64,000 nt of DNA from Schistosoma mansoni (GCF_000237925.1 NC_031495.1:37848210-37912209), one strand, 5' to 3'. Shown: positions 1 through 11,334, numbered from the stretch's first letter. Notes: a model not told the origin generated them from the letters alone. A program made the numbers and translations.

Positions 1-325
1 CTTCACCCCATTGCACAAGCAAGTGGCTATCAGGACTCAGTAGCTAAGTAGATAACGCGATGGCGTTTGAAGCGAACAGTACTGGATTCGAGTCCCAGAG
101 TGAACTCTGAGATGCAGGTATATCCAGCTGACGAGTCACGAATAGGGCGAAAAGTGCGTCCTGTATTCCACTGCTGGCCACTAACCATCGTTGCTTATAA
201 TGCTTGTGAATTAAGGCTATACCGAAGCAATTGGCACATTATACACATATACCAATAAGAGGCTTATCAAATGCAGTCCTAAACATCAACGGGAAGATTC
301 AAACAAACAATACCAAGTGGATTTA
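1..325 (+). mobile_element. Family A (alpha-like) hammerhead SINE, cut by window edge
   Basis: This is a near-complete family A unit. The pol III A box reads TAGCTAAGTAG and the B box GATTCGAGTCC, followed by a hammerhead region and a 3' part ending in the AAGATTCAAACAAACAATA block that also opens other units. The family resembles the schistosome alpha repeats, which are about 330 bases long and tRNA-derived. The RNA would be transcribed by RNA polymerase III and moved by a LINE enzyme in trans; that mobility is inferred. The left end lies outside the window. Confidence 0.85.
122..166 (+). ncRNA. Degenerate family A hammerhead ribozyme
   Basis: The CTGACGA box, GAAA box and GTC cut triplet are all present in order, with ATCCAG upstream. 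Stem II (GTCA/GGGC) has a mismatch and a wobble, and stem I (ATCCAG/CTGTAT) has one mismatch. It is recognisable but probably weak or inactive. Confidence 0.55.
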
Positions 326-889
326 TATATGAAATGATTGATAATTAATAAAGTCCCATGAATAAAGCTAAACTATATGGGTTAGCCGATCAGGACCGAG
401 TGGTTTTTTTCAAGGTCGTGGTGCACATAAAAAACTGGAATATATAGAGTATAGTCGAAACCTTTCTCTATTAACTACTAGTTTAGATTGTTAAAATGTT
501 ACGATCCTATACTTATTGTTATTTTTAATTGTTGTCGACTGCATTCTATGGACTTAATAAGTCGTTGACTCACTTTTTTTCTTGATCGCTTTTCTGCCAG
601 GTTCTCTTTTATACTCCCCGATTATACAAGGTAACTTTATATTAGATACAAACCTATTGAAGTCTAAATGCTATACATTGTCTATCGAGCGTAGATGATT
701 AGTTGAACTGATGAAAACACCAACGGATAATTGATATTAAGGTTAGGAATAGGATTTTTACACTACCATGTACACTACATATGGCAACAGAAAAGATTTC
801 TACAGCCATGATTTACATTCACATAGATACCTTTTCACTCTGTACATAATATATATAAAAAAATCCATGTCAAGTGGAGACAGTTATCC
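326..889. other. AT-rich spacer, nothing recognised
   Basis: I see no coding exon, RNA gene or known repeat head here. It is AT-rich unique-looking sequence between two SINE copies. Confidence 0.5.
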
Positions 890-1190
890 ACTTCAAACAA
901 TGATCATAGATTGGTTGAATTCCAATATTAACACACATTGAAGGTCGACTCAGCGACCTAGAGGTTAAGAGTTCTTGCATGAGACCAAAGATCCTCGGTT
1001 CGAGTCCCACGTGCGGAATAGTGGATATGCGCTGCTGAGGAGTCCCATACTAGGACGAAACGTCCGTCCAATACTTCCAGCTTTTCAGGGGTGATCTAGC
1101 TTAGATTGACTCATGAACTTAACTGTTAAAATTACTATAATCACCACAATCCCCTATACTGATAAGAAAATAATTAACAATAATAATTAA
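890..1190 (+). mobile_element. Family B2 SINE with hammerhead remnant
   Basis: A TRGYNNARNGG-type A box, a GGTTCGAGTCCC B box and then the B2 form of the hammerhead (loop CATACTA) follow in order, ending in the family 3' block around the CTTAGATTGACTCATGA segment. The core CTGAGGA and GAAA are intact at 1035-1060, but stem I (GCGCTG/CAATAC) pairs poorly, so cleavage is doubtful. The unit looks full length but old. Confidence 0.75.
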
Positions 1191-1611
1191 ATCAGAATTC
1201 ATTTTAATGACATAAGATCATAAATTACATCTATAATAGACAACAGATAATGCCTTAAGTATATTTATTTATTTCGTTGCCATTGGTAACAAATGATTGA
1301 TTATTGATTTATTGACACCAGTTTAATAAACATTCTCTGGAATCAGTGTTCTTGATTACCTATCCCCTTTCCCCCCCCGCCATCACCATCTTTTTTTAAT
1401 TTTTGAGAACAATAGATAAAGTTTATTTGATGAATTATATAATGAATGTGTATAGAAGATTATGCTGGTATCATTTGAATATTGTCGAATATTTCAGATT
1501 ATTTATGAATGTAAAGAAGTAATGAATTCCTCTTAGTTCTTACTTTGACAAATCATCGAATGAGCTTTTTAGTTTATGTCATAACTTCATTGTAAATAGT
1601 CATCGTTTTAA
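1191..1611. other. AT-rich spacer with short poly-C run
   Basis: No gene is seen. A C-rich run lies near 1369-1378 in otherwise AT-rich sequence. Confidence 0.5.
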
Positions 1612-1700
1612 GGAACTACATCCGGCTGACGAGTCTCGAATAAGACGAAACTCACGTCCTGGATTCCATTGTTAGTCACTATCTATCTTTGTTTACATTA
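1612..1700 (+). mobile_element. Family A fragment (ribozyme and 3' part)
   Basis: This 5'-truncated family A piece starts just upstream of the hammerhead and runs into the CACTATCTATCTTTG block. The tRNA-like head is missing. Confidence 0.75.
1620..1664 (+). ncRNA. Family A hammerhead ribozyme with compensated stem II
   Basis: Stem I ATCCGG/CTGGAT pairs over six positions with one G-U. The core CTGACGA and GAAA are intact. Stem II is GTCT/AGAC instead of the usual GTCC/GGAC, so both sides of one pair have changed together. Stem III is the short A-C...G-U helix before the GTC cut triplet. This is a foldable, possibly active type I hammerhead. Cleavage itself is inferred. Confidence 0.75.
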
Positions 1701-1754
1701 CTAATATTTATAATATGAATAGTGTTTAAAGGGGAGGAGGACAGTTAGGTTTAA

Positions 1755-2345
1755 TCTACAGTGGAATGATTAGTGAAAAGTGACCAATGTCAAGTTTTTC
1801 TTTAATGCTGATTGAAATCTTTCTATTAAATGTAAGTGAGCTGACATTGTATGGAGTTTGATAAGATGTAAGATGGTGGTTGAAGGTAGTCGATAGGTTA
1901 ACCTGCTTAACCTAGGTTTCGTTTTAGTTGACACTAATTGGTAAGATGTACCTGTAATCTTGAGGAGGCTGATACTTCCTAGTGGACTCGACTCCGTGTA
2001 CTTCAAATACACACTCAGAGAAGTTACCAATGAGTTATACGGGTCATGAGTGATCAACTGTGGAACTAAGTCGTATTTATAACTAATTAATGATTGAGTA
2101 GTAGCTAAAGTCATGTATGTTGAGTCCTTCTTAGTGCTGTATGACGTCTATGCAATGTGGTCAGCAGCAGCCTGAATAGCTCAGTGGCAACGTTTGACTG
2201 TGAAGCTGGGTGACACAGGAACGAATTCATTTGGGAGCATAAGTTCCATTAAGATTACAGGTAAACCTTACAGGTGACTGCCAACTGTCATGAAACTTAG
2301 GTGATGACAGGGTATTCGGTCTATTACCTCCAATCGTCATGTTCT
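1755..2345. mobile_element. Family C compound copy (inverted pieces)
   Basis: A plus-strand 5' piece (about 1775-1860) is followed by a minus-strand piece (about 1861-2085) and then a longer plus-strand piece with A box TAGCTCAGTGG near 2175. The pieces share the family C blocks around CTTCTTAGTGCTG and AAGATTACAGGTA. The hammerhead regions of both halves are decayed. The heads face each other and the 3' ends point outward. Confidence 0.65.
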
Positions 2346-2585
2346 TCGAAAATTATATCTCCAATCGACGATAACAGTTAAGCTGCCTTTTATTTTCTTA
2401 TTGTTACCATGTGTAAAGATCCCCCTTTTCATATGATAATTAATGAAAAATGTGACAGTTTTCATTTAAATCCAAACATTTTACCATAAGATTATAAGGG
2501 TGACAAAATCGGTTTTGTTTTCGTTAGCTTGTTTTTTATCCTTGCAAAAAGCTTAGTTCATTATAGTTTACGTCGCTGACTAATA

Positions 2586-2930
2586 TTAAGCAACCACTGG
2601 AGACCATAAAGCGTTGGACAGTTGTTTTAATCAAATTATCCGGCTCCTCGACAGTACACATTCATGATCCTCTCAAATGGAATCGAATCTAAAACTTCCA
2701 TGACTCTCAGATATAGTTTAATATTTAGACCAATGAGTTGAGCTTCTGATAGTTTACATGGTTAACTTCTTATTATGAAACTTTTGCTTCCTGTATTCGT
2801 TTATTCGTCGGATTAAAGATGGTCACTGTTAAAGAGTTCTATACTAGGGTAAAATAACGCTACCCAATGGTTTCTAGCTTTCAATGACTATCCAATCGTA
2901 ATCAGTCCTTCTGAATAGATCAGATTAAAA
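2586..2930. mobile_element. Very old family B-like relic, inverted
   Basis: A minus-strand part (about 2590-2750) keeps a GCTCCTCGACAGTACACATTC trace of the ribozyme and B-box region. A plus-strand part (about 2800-2925) keeps a CTATACTAGG trace. It is too diverged for a ribozyme call. Confidence 0.4.
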
Positions 2931-3189
2931 CTCATCATGAATCCTTACGTTATGTCGACAGATATAAGTAGTATGTAACAATAATCGGAAGTGGAAACCC
3001 TGTCAGTAGAAGGATAAGATCAAGTTGAAGCGGAAATAGAAAGGAATTAAGACATTGAATGATCATACAGAATATGAAGGACAAATTATGGAAATATGCA
3101 AATGAAATATTCAAAGTATGGTTCTCATATTTTACCAAGAAATTCAGAGTCTTCACGTCATCACATATACATCAACTGACGTCTCAGTA

Positions 3190-3875
3190 TAAACAAAGGG
3201 AAAAGCAAAACTCTCCGGTACAATACAATATGCACGAATCGAATTACACTTGATGGAGAAGCTTTGGAGGATGTAAAGTCCTTTACATAACTGGTCAGCA
3301 TCATTGATGAACACTGTGGATCTGATGCAGATGTGAGGGCGCGGATCGGCAAAGCAAGAGCAGCATACCTACAACTGAAAAACATCTGGAACTCAAAACA
3401 ATTGTCAACCAACACCAAGATTAGAATTTTTAATACAAATGTCAAGACAGTTCTACTGTATGGAGCGGAGACGTGGAGAACTACGAAAGCCATTATCCAG
3501 AAGATACAGATGTTTATTAACAGTTGTCTACGCAAGATACTTCGGATCCGATGGCCAGACACTATCAGCAACAAGTTACTGTGGGAGACAACAAACCAGA
3601 TTCCATCCAGTGGAGGAAGAAATCAGGAAGAATCACTGGAAATGGATAGGACACACTTTGAGGAAATTACCCAACTACGTCACAAGACAAGCCCTCACAT
3701 GGAATCCTGAAGGTCAAAGGAAGAGTGGAAGACCAAAGAACACATTACACCGAGAAATGAAAACAGATATGAGAAGAATGAACAAAAATTGGATAGAACT
3801 AGAAAGGAAGTCCCAGGACAGAGTGGGTTGGAGAATGCTGGTCGGCGGCCTATGCTCCATTGTGAGTAACAGGCA

Positions 3876-3919
<44 letters not shown>

Positions 3920-3920
3920 A
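3190..3920 (+). mobile_element. RTE1 (SR2-like RTE LINE), 3' end of reverse transcriptase ORF
   Basis: This is a 5'-truncated non-LTR retrotransposon. The translated frames carry the C-terminal part of the polyprotein: [20 protein letters not shown], then INSCLRKIL, then [20 protein letters not shown] and a terminal NRHK. The reading frame is broken at least once, near 3600-3640, and an in-frame stop lies upstream near 3290. The polymerase palm is absent. The element ends in a tract of TAAG repeats (about 3876-3919), the usual kind of RTE tail. It matches the schistosome SR2-type family by motif, and the assignment to the RTE clade is from recognition rather than a search. Confidence 0.85.
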
Positions 3921-4740
3921 CGTCTTTAACATCATCAATTTGAATAATTCAACCACAAATTTCAATTGATTGACATGTTTTCTATTTAACTTTGTAAAAC
4001 AATTAAGGACAAAAGTTAATATTGATGTCAATCAATTGTCTGGTAATTTGTCTTATTGAACTTAATGTTGATCAGTTATTTGAAGGAAACAGATGAAGTT
4101 TTGTTTCATATAAGTAGAAAATATTGACAGGTGTAAAGGGTATTTCACTTCATATCAATATCAAATTAGTAGGGTAAAACTAACTATACAGTTATCATAT
4201 TTAAATGTCTTAGCAACTTGTATATATGCCACTGTACCCCCCCCCACTACCACCAACACCAATGTGTTCTCATCTATTCATCTATCCTAACTGACTTATT
4301 TTATTATGATCACTTTCTTTAAAAACATTTCATTTGTTAGGTATTGTGAATTGGTAATTGTAACTATGGTTACATAAGTTTTGTTATTTTATGTGTAGAT
4401 TTCCTTTTAATAATTGTATCAATGTTTGTTGATAATTTAATTTACTATAAAAAGAAACATGAAACAAACACGGATTAATAAAATGGGTAACATTGCTTGT
4501 CAGACGGTTGAAGGAAAAAGACAAGGAACCTTGTATGTCAATATAGTGTACTTATACTCTTGAAAACAATGATACTTTCTATTTGAATTTGAACACGCGT
4601 CATATTGTTTCATAGTCTAGAAGATTATCGTTACGTTACTTGACCCGGGCATAACATTGTGTAGAACATCCGACCGCCTTATCTCACAGCATACTAAACA
4701 CAATGTTGGATCACATAGATATCAAACACACTTAGGCTTC
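3921..4740. other. AT-rich spacer
   Basis: No gene is recognised. A short C-rich stretch with ACCACC units lies near 4238-4260. Confidence 0.5.
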
Positions 4741-4820
4741 ACGTGAAGTGATGGTTTAGGGGTTAAGGCATTCAACTTTCTCCCATTTGGTCCCTAGTTC
4801 GAACCCCGATCCACCTACAT
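4741..4820 (+). repeat. tRNA-like SINE head with A and B boxes
   Basis: TGGTTTAGGGG and AGTTCGAACCCC, about 45 bases apart, match pol III A and B boxes. No cloverleaf closes at the ends, so this reads as a SINE head rather than a tRNA gene. The downstream sequence does not match A, B or C. Confidence 0.45.
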
Positions 4821-4993
4821 CGATTCGCTCAACCGGCTGGTAGTATTCTTCGATCTCACACTTAAAGTGTTTTGCTCATAATCGATCACTTGGTGAATGA
4901 ATGAATTAAACAGACTAAAATAAATATCAACTTATTGAGTAGAATTCGATAAGGATCATCAAAAAGGATTAGACAAGTATGACATTAGTTACT

Positions 4994-5075
4994 TTACTTA
5001 CGCTTGCTACTTCTCGTAGAGGAGTATAGGCCGCCTAACAGCAGTCTCCACCAAACATTGTCCTGGGAAAAATAT
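4994..5075 (-). mobile_element. RTE1 3' tip
   Basis: Reading on the minus strand, the last coding bases of RTE1 are followed by TAAGTAA. It is a strongly 5'-truncated insertion of under 100 bases. Confidence 0.65.
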
Positions 5076-5299
5076 GACATTGGTCAACACTAATCAGTGA
5101 TCGGTCAACTTTAAATGGATCTATTTTGTTTTCAAACTAGGTTGATATTAGACTAATACTAATACAAATAACAAACGTAAATATTTGGTTGTATTCAATT
5201 CTTTTTATTAAACAGTCATAATTACTTAAGGGAATATCATGTGACTGAGAGAAATTGATTTCCCTTTAATGTTCTTTGAAGACTTTGGAGTTATGTTAT

Positions 5300-5812
5300 A
5301 GAATTGAGATCATGAGTTAATTGAAGCTAGACCACCATGGAAAACCTGGAAGCACTGGACGGCCGTTTCATCCTATTATGGGACGCCTCAGCAGTGCGCA
5401 TTCACGATCCCGCCTAGTGGGATTCGAACACAGGACCTACCAGTCTCGCGCCAGAGCACTTGACCTCTAGACTACTGAGCTGGTATAGAACGGTGTTAAT
5501 GTCTAACTTCAACCAATCCACGAAATTGAACAGCCATTCACCAATGTCATCAGGGAGTTGATATCTCCCAACAGACCTAGTTGAACTCCACTGGTTACTG
5601 CTTCTCACTAGAGACTGGTAGGTCCTGAGTTCGAATCTCACGAGGCGATATCGTGGGTGCGCACTGCTGAGGAGTCCCACAATAGGACGAAACGGTCGTC
5701 CTGTGCTTCCAGGTTTTCAATGGTGGTCTAGCTTCAATTGACTCATGATTTCAACAATATATAAAAAAATTACTAAAATCTCCACCAAACCCCTTCTGAC
5801 TTAGGAGTTATG
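5300..5812. mobile_element. Family B head-to-head inverted pair
   Basis: A minus-strand copy (about 5300-5612), including ribozyme, B box, A box and 5' region, meets a 5'-truncated plus-strand copy (about 5613-5812) that begins just upstream of the B box. Both 3' ends face outward. The minus-strand ribozyme has a core change (CTGAGGC) and is judged dead. The plus-strand one is listed separately. Confidence 0.85.
5661..5706 (+). ncRNA. Family B hammerhead ribozyme
   Basis: Core CTGAGGA and GAAA are intact, stem II GTCC/GGAC is perfect, and the cut triplet is GTC. Stem I GCACTG/CTGTGC has one T-T mismatch next to the cut site, so activity may be reduced. Confidence 0.65.
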
Positions 5813-6149
5813 TCAATTTTTCTTATTGTTCACCATTACTGTTCAATTAGACAATGTACAGTTTTCACATTGTACCCAGTCGCAATATGATTGTTTAAAG
5901 TACCAATTTATTCCTGGTTACAACTGTATTTGATTATATACAATTTATGATGTCTTGATAGTTCTATTGTTCTTATCTACGATATTCTCCGTTCAAATGA
6001 TACAACTTGTTGATAAATTCCGAATAGAATAAAACTTAAGCCAAAATACGGTTTCCTGTCAATGACCTACAACTACCATTAACATCTGAAGATATAGTAC
6101 ACGCAATGTTGATTCACTTAGACACTAATGATCACACTGAAACACCAAT
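5813..6149. other. Spacer, nothing recognised
   Basis: AT-rich sequence without coding or repeat signatures that I can name. Confidence 0.5.
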
Positions 6150-6469
6150 TATTATTAATGACTTTATTCAATGTTATATTTTTGGTAAAATATAAAGTTC
6201 TCAACACAAAGTATTTCAAAAAGGTTCATTGCCTCATTTCTTGATCCATCCTCATGACAAATATAGAGTGATCACCATTTAGGAATCAACATTTGAGGAC
6301 TATTCATTCTTTTCAATTCATATTCACTGACATCCACCACGATGTCTCTGATGATTTTACCTTTTTGTAAATTGTACAGCGAAAAGTCGTAAACTTTCTA
6401 TAAACACACCTGAATAGGTTATGCGATTATCAGACATAATGATGTATTAAAACAAAAAACAAACAAACA

Positions 6470-6660
6470 GATAACTTACAAGCATGGTAAGCAGAGATGC
6501 ATAGTGGCTAGCAGTGGAATCTAGGACGCGCGTTTCATGCTTGTGAATTAAGGCTATATCGAGGTAATACGCACAGTATGCACATATGCCAATTAGAGAC
6601 TGACCAGTTGCAGTCATAACACATCTATGGGAAGATTCAAACAAACAATACTAAATGAAA
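6470..6660. mobile_element. Family A inverted fragment pair in foldback arm
   Basis: A minus-strand ribozyme remnant (AATCTAGGACGCGCGTTTC) is joined directly to a plus-strand 3' part that starts ATGCTTGTGAATTAAGG. It is the same head-to-head geometry as the other A dimers, reduced by deletion. Confidence 0.7.
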
Positions 6661-7189
6661 TTAAACAGATAACTTGTCGAAATATCTGGATGAGAAGAAC
6701 ATGCGGCCCAGATATTCAAGCAGACCACTAATATTCAATGTAATCAGTACCATTAAAAGACAAGACCTACATGATATTTATCATTCAATATTCATTGATC
6801 CATCTAGTTTAAAGATTATTATGTATGTTATATTGTAACATTCAAATATCAGTTTCCAATATTGAAGTGTGAATTGGAAGTGAATTGGATAATTCTCAAT
6901 GAATCATTAACAATATTTCACTAACTGAAACGTTTTCATTTGATTACTGACAGTACATTGAATTTAGACCACATTTTACAAATGACAGATGATGGATGAA
7001 ATTATCATGGTATTCATTGTATTTTCATATTGACTTAAACAGGTCAAGTGTTGAAATTTCTGTAAATCATCATCAATTTGGTCTTTGATTACCTTGGTGA
7101 CATTTTTTTAGGAGAGATGAGTTTATCAATGTTGTCCAGTTCTACTGTATCCTGGTTAGCTTCATATATATATGAAGCTGAAATATATG

Positions 7190-7330
7190 TAGTAACGGGT
7201 GTCAGCTAGCATAAAACCTAACAACAAGCTTTCTTCCCATTTACTTACTACTATCTGGCTTCTCAAGATAGTGCACATGATTTCGAGTCACTTGGATTTA
7301 TGGTCATATCGTATTTTGAACACGAGAATG
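7190..7330 (-). mobile_element. Family C fragment
   Basis: The TCTCAAGATAGTGCACATGA and TTTCGAGTCACTTGGA blocks match the minus strand of the family C 5' region also seen at 25321-25400. It is short and diverged. Confidence 0.45.
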
Positions 7331-7359
7331 CGATTAGCATTGAGGATTTATACAACATT

Positions 7360-7525
7360 TAAATGTTTGTCATAAATGCAATTGATCAGTCTCTTGTTGG
7401 CATATGTGCATCCTGTGAGGACTGCCTCGATATTTCCTGAGTCACAAGCTTTGTAAGCAATGATGGATAGTGGCTAGAAGTGGAATCCAGTTTCGTCCTA
7501 TTTGGGACTCATCGGTCTGCTTCAA
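7360..7525 (-). mobile_element. Family A fragment
   Basis: Minus-strand family A 3' part plus a ribozyme remnant in which the segment between AATCCAG and TTTCGTCC has been lost, so no hammerhead can form. Confidence 0.7.
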
Positions 7526-7984
7526 TATCTGGGTCACATATTCCTCCCATCTCGATATTTCAACAAGTTATCTGTTTGTTTGTTTTTTGTTTTAATACAT
7601 CATTATGTCTGATAATCGCATAACCTATTCAGACATGTTTATGAAAAGTTTAAGACGTTCCACTGTACAAGTTACAAAAAGTACAATCATCAGAGACATC
7701 GTGGTGGATGTCAGTGAATATGAATTGAAAAGAATAATTATTTTTCAAATGTCGACTTCTGAAATGTTGATACCTAAGTGGTGATCACTCCATATTTGTC
7801 ATGAGGATGGATTAAGAAATGAGGAAAGGCAACTTTTTGAAATACTTTGTATTGAGAATTCTCTATTATATCAAAAATACAATATTGAATAGAGCTAATA
7901 ATAATAAAATACAATTCAATGTAATCTTTAGTTTTTCTAACTGTTAGTAACTGTCATAGTTTAAACAACGAACTGTATTTAATA

Positions 7985-8048
7985 GGACTATTAAAAACCC
8001 TGAAACGGTGTACGGCCGTTTCATCCTAGTATGGAGCTCCTCAGTTCA
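7985..8048 (-). mobile_element. Family B fragment
   Basis: A 60-base piece with CGGCCGTTTCATCCTAGTAT followed by the CTCCTCAG core on the minus strand. Confidence 0.5.
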
Positions 8049-8209
8049 TGACTTATAAAAAATTATACTATCTCTATAGATCGCCCTGCACCCCCATACC
8101 GTTTGTAATCATGTACTCATTATTGACTTACTAAATGATTCGATTCCTAGAGTATTAGTTGTAAGCCGTGATCAGTTGATTCTAACCATGTAATGTGAGA
8201 GATAATTAT

Positions 8210-8500
8210 CTATAGCATGCAGTGGATAGAGTTTGTACAGTATCGTGAATTGGTTGATGTTAGACATGCACACCATTGGCTATTAACTAATTGGTTTAAA
8301 GGTTAAGAGTCTACACGTGAAGCGGAAGGTTCTGAGTCCGACCCCTTGTGATGGGATAGTGGTTGCTCAATGCCAAATAAGGAGTCCTATAAAAGAAAGA
8401 AACAGACATTCAAAAGTTCCAAGTTTCCAATGGTTGTTTAATTGAGATCTCTTCGTGATATAAACTATGGCGATCATACATTCTTCCTTAATTCCCCTAA
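8210..8500 (+). mobile_element. Old family B copy
   Basis: A diverged plus-strand unit. The GGTTTAAAGGTTAAG A-box region, a decayed B box and an AAGGAGTCCTATAAAAGAAAG ribozyme remnant are in order. The catalytic core is lost. Confidence 0.5.
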
Positions 8501-9385
8501 CTCTTGTTAGTAATTAGTTCACACTTATCTTCTGCAAGTTGATGACATAACTTGTCTTTTATAATGTATGGATGTCAAACTTTGACTATCACAACAAATC
8601 CCAACTCTATTTACTTCATTAAAGACAGTTAAAAAAAGAACTTTTAATTAGATAAACAATGTACACAGAGTATAACAGCTAATCTCTGTATCTTTTGATC
8701 CTCACACTTTCCCACTCCACCCCACCCCATCCGACCATTCACTTATCACCACCACCACCAGCATCACCACTGACTATCACGACTACTCAAAAATGAATGA
8801 ATAAATTAGTTAAAAATATTTTAATACTTTCGTGAAATGAGGCTAAACAACCATTACCCAGGTTATCAACAATTTATTAGTTACTATGCTAATTTAATAA
8901 AAACACATAAGTAGTTATATAACTGAATAATTTTAATATAAATAAATTTAATGATCGGTGATTGTGAGATTGGTTTTCTAATCATGTACAATTTACACGA
9001 TAAACTACACTACACCACACTACACTACACTCACTCACTTACCTCCTCACTCACTCACTTACTCACCCACTCACTCACTGTTACCACTACATGAAATTAA
9101 GTTCACTCAAGTGCACTTAATAACAGTTATTAAATCTTTTTATTTTATTTTAAGTAGTTAATAAGTAGTCTAATTCTGTTTACAAGTTTTAATATTATTA
9201 GTAGTATTGGGCAATAATCATCACTCATAAATATTAAAAATTCTTAAGTATTAATTAAAAATTCTTAAAAAAATATCCTGGATACTAAAGTGAAATAAAT
9301 GAGGAGAAACTATACAAACTAATATAACAACCCGGTAATTGAAAGGAGTTATCAATTAATATTGTAGTTACTTGTAAGATATTTA
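8501..9385. other. AT-rich spacer with microsatellites
   Basis: No gene is seen. It holds ACC-rich (8740-8770) and CACT-rich (8998-9084) simple repeats. Confidence 0.5.
8998..9084. repeat. Imperfect CACT/CACTA microsatellite
   Basis: ACTAC, CACT and CACTCA units repeat over about 85 bases with small interruptions. Confidence 0.8.
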
Positions 9386-9389
9386 AGGT

Positions 9390-10070
9390 TGTTTTCTATG
9401 GGATGGGATTACTGACACCATGTCTAACCCTCCTCCTTTACCCGGACTTGGGACCGGGAGTAAGTATAGAAGAGCTACAGGCGGAAATATTATCGGTGAA
9501 CAAGGAGGAATTGATACAGACGTAAAGGTGAAGATAAGCAGAGTGAGGGCAACATTCCTAAAAACGAAAAACTTATGGAACTTAAAACAACTGTCTGTTA
9601 GTCAATATCAAATTCATAATCTTTAATACGAACGTCATGACAGTCAATTCTATTGTACGGAACTGAAAAGTGAAGAACTACTACAAGCATTATCAAAAAT
9701 GTAAAGGTATTTATAAACAATTGTGTACACAGGATACTCAATATCCATTGACTGGATATCATCAACAACAACTTACTGTGGGAGAAAGCAAACTAGCTTC
9801 AAGTTGAAGAGGAAATTAATAAAAGACGTTGAAAGTGGATAGGATACACATTACAGAAATCAACAAACTGCATCACGAGACAAGCGCTTACTTAGAATCC
9901 AAAAAGAGAAACGGAAAAGTGGAAGGCCAAATAACATACTGCATCGGCAATTGTAAGCAGACATCAAAATGATGAATAGCAACTGGAAAGGATTTACCAA
10001 GACAGAGTTAGATCAAGAATGTTGGTGGGTGGCCTATACTCCTCCATGAAGGGTAACAGGCGTATAAATA
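9390..10070 (+). mobile_element. RTE1 relic: 5' head joined to 3' coding end
   Basis: The left end carries the RTE1 5' head (TTTCTATGGGATGGG ... CTTTACCCGGACTTGGGACC ... GAGCTACAGGCGGA), joined directly to the middle of the ORF C-terminal region (GGIDTDVKVKISRVRATFLK). The reverse-transcriptase palm is absent, so a large internal segment is missing. Several frame breaks follow, and the tail is decayed near 10065. It is older than the 3190-3920 copy. Confidence 0.75.
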
Positions 10071-10769
10071 TATATACCTATGATTTTATCGATTTCCAAT
10101 CAGATAAGATAATTAATTAACTCAGTTCAGGATTAAAAAAAAAAGAAAATCCAAATCATTATGCTGAAATGTACATTACTCATCATTCATCATCATCATC
10201 ATCATTATTTATACTGATCTGTCTAAAGATCATCGGTTCAACAATCTATTGAATAAGATGACATGGAATCTTACAGAAATTAAATAATAGATCCATCTTC
10301 TTTCTTTATATTCAATCATATTTCTTGTATATGCTTGATTAAATAATGAAGTATCAGAATAGTTTCTTTCTTTTTCTCCCCCCTCTCACTTGAATGATAC
10401 AAACAATTGAGTAGGATAATGAAAATGGTAACAGTTAAATGAATATACAAAATGGATGAATGAATAATGTTGACTTTTGATACATTTGAGTTGTTTTTAA
10501 TGTATCATTGTTAATACTACTACTAATACTACTAATACCACTACTACTATTACTACTACTACTACTACTACTACTAATACTACTATTGTTTATATGTGTA
10601 GATTTCACATCATGTTGAATTGAATGAATGAATGATGATGATGAAATGTATAAGTGTGATCTGTTAATGTTAATGATTAACGTTTTTTTTGTGTGTGTTC
10701 AATGAATGAGATGAATTTGATCATGGATAGATAAGTTTGTAAAAGTTGCAACAGTCTATGTTTATATTC
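10071..10769. other. AT-rich spacer with (TAC)n
   Basis: No gene is recognised. An imperfect TAC/TAA triplet array lies at about 10513-10585. Confidence 0.5.
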
Positions 10770-11215
10770 ATTCGGTATTGTTTATTTGAATCTTCTCATT
10801 GATGTTTAGGATTGTAATTGATTAGTCTCTTATTGAAATATGTGTATATTGTGCTAGCAGTGAAATCCAGGACGCGCGTTTCGTCCTATTTGGGACTCGT
10901 CAACTGGACTTATCTGCATCTCAGAGTTGATGTGCATTTTGTGACTCGAAACCAGTACATCAATGGGAAAATTCAAACAAGCAATACTAAGTGAATTTAA
11001 ACTTCACCCTCATCACATAAGCAAGTGGCTATCAGGACTCAGTAGCTAAGTGGATAACGCGATGGTGTTTGAGGCGAACAGTACTGAGTTCGAGTCTTAG
11101 AGTGAACATCAACTCTGAGATGCAGGTACATCCAGCTGACGAGTCCCAAATAGGACGAAACACGCGTCCTGAATTCCACTGCTAGTCACTATTTATCTTT
11201 GTTTATAAGTCTATG
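10770..11215. mobile_element. Family A head-to-head inverted dimer
   Basis: A minus-strand copy (about 10770-10957) runs from the 3' block through the ribozyme to the B box. It is joined at CCAGTA/CATCAATGGG to a plus-strand unit (about 10958-11215) that carries A box TAGCTAAGTGG, a B box, a ribozyme and a 3' part. The minus ribozyme has TTGACGA in place of CTGACGA and is probably dead. Confidence 0.85.
11130..11174 (+). ncRNA. Family A hammerhead ribozyme
   Basis: Core CTGACGA and GAAA are intact, stem II GTCC/GGAC is perfect and the cut triplet is GTC. Stem I ATCCAG/CTGAAT has a single C-A mismatch in the middle. Confidence 0.7.
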
Positions 11216-11334
11216 TTTATTTCTACATTCATCATCTTAAACAATTAAAATGCTTATGATGTAATATGAATGCAGTTAATCGATATGAAACTTTGTTTAG
11301 TCAAGATTTTATGTTAGCCGATATTTATCATTAA

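Larger units (their letters stand above)
6150..7905. repeat. 1.75-kb foldback (large inverted repeat)
   Basis: The segment at about 6150-6480 returns in reverse complement at about 7560-7905, including the marker blocks AATACTTTGT, CATCGTGGTGGATGTCAGTG and CATTATGTCTGATAATCGCA. The arms are about 330-340 bases and clearly similar, with family A pieces lying inside each arm. A third, interrupted copy of the same arm sits at 57115-58010. It could be a foldback DNA element or two opposed copies of an unknown retroposon; I cannot decide. Confidence 0.7.

Noticed and set aside
5414-5680. 88-residue minus-strand ORF
   Set aside because: It lies wholly inside the inverted family B pair and translates SINE sequence.
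9000-9084. CRISPR-like array
   Set aside because: The CACT units are a simple microsatellite with no spacers, and the genome is eukaryotic.
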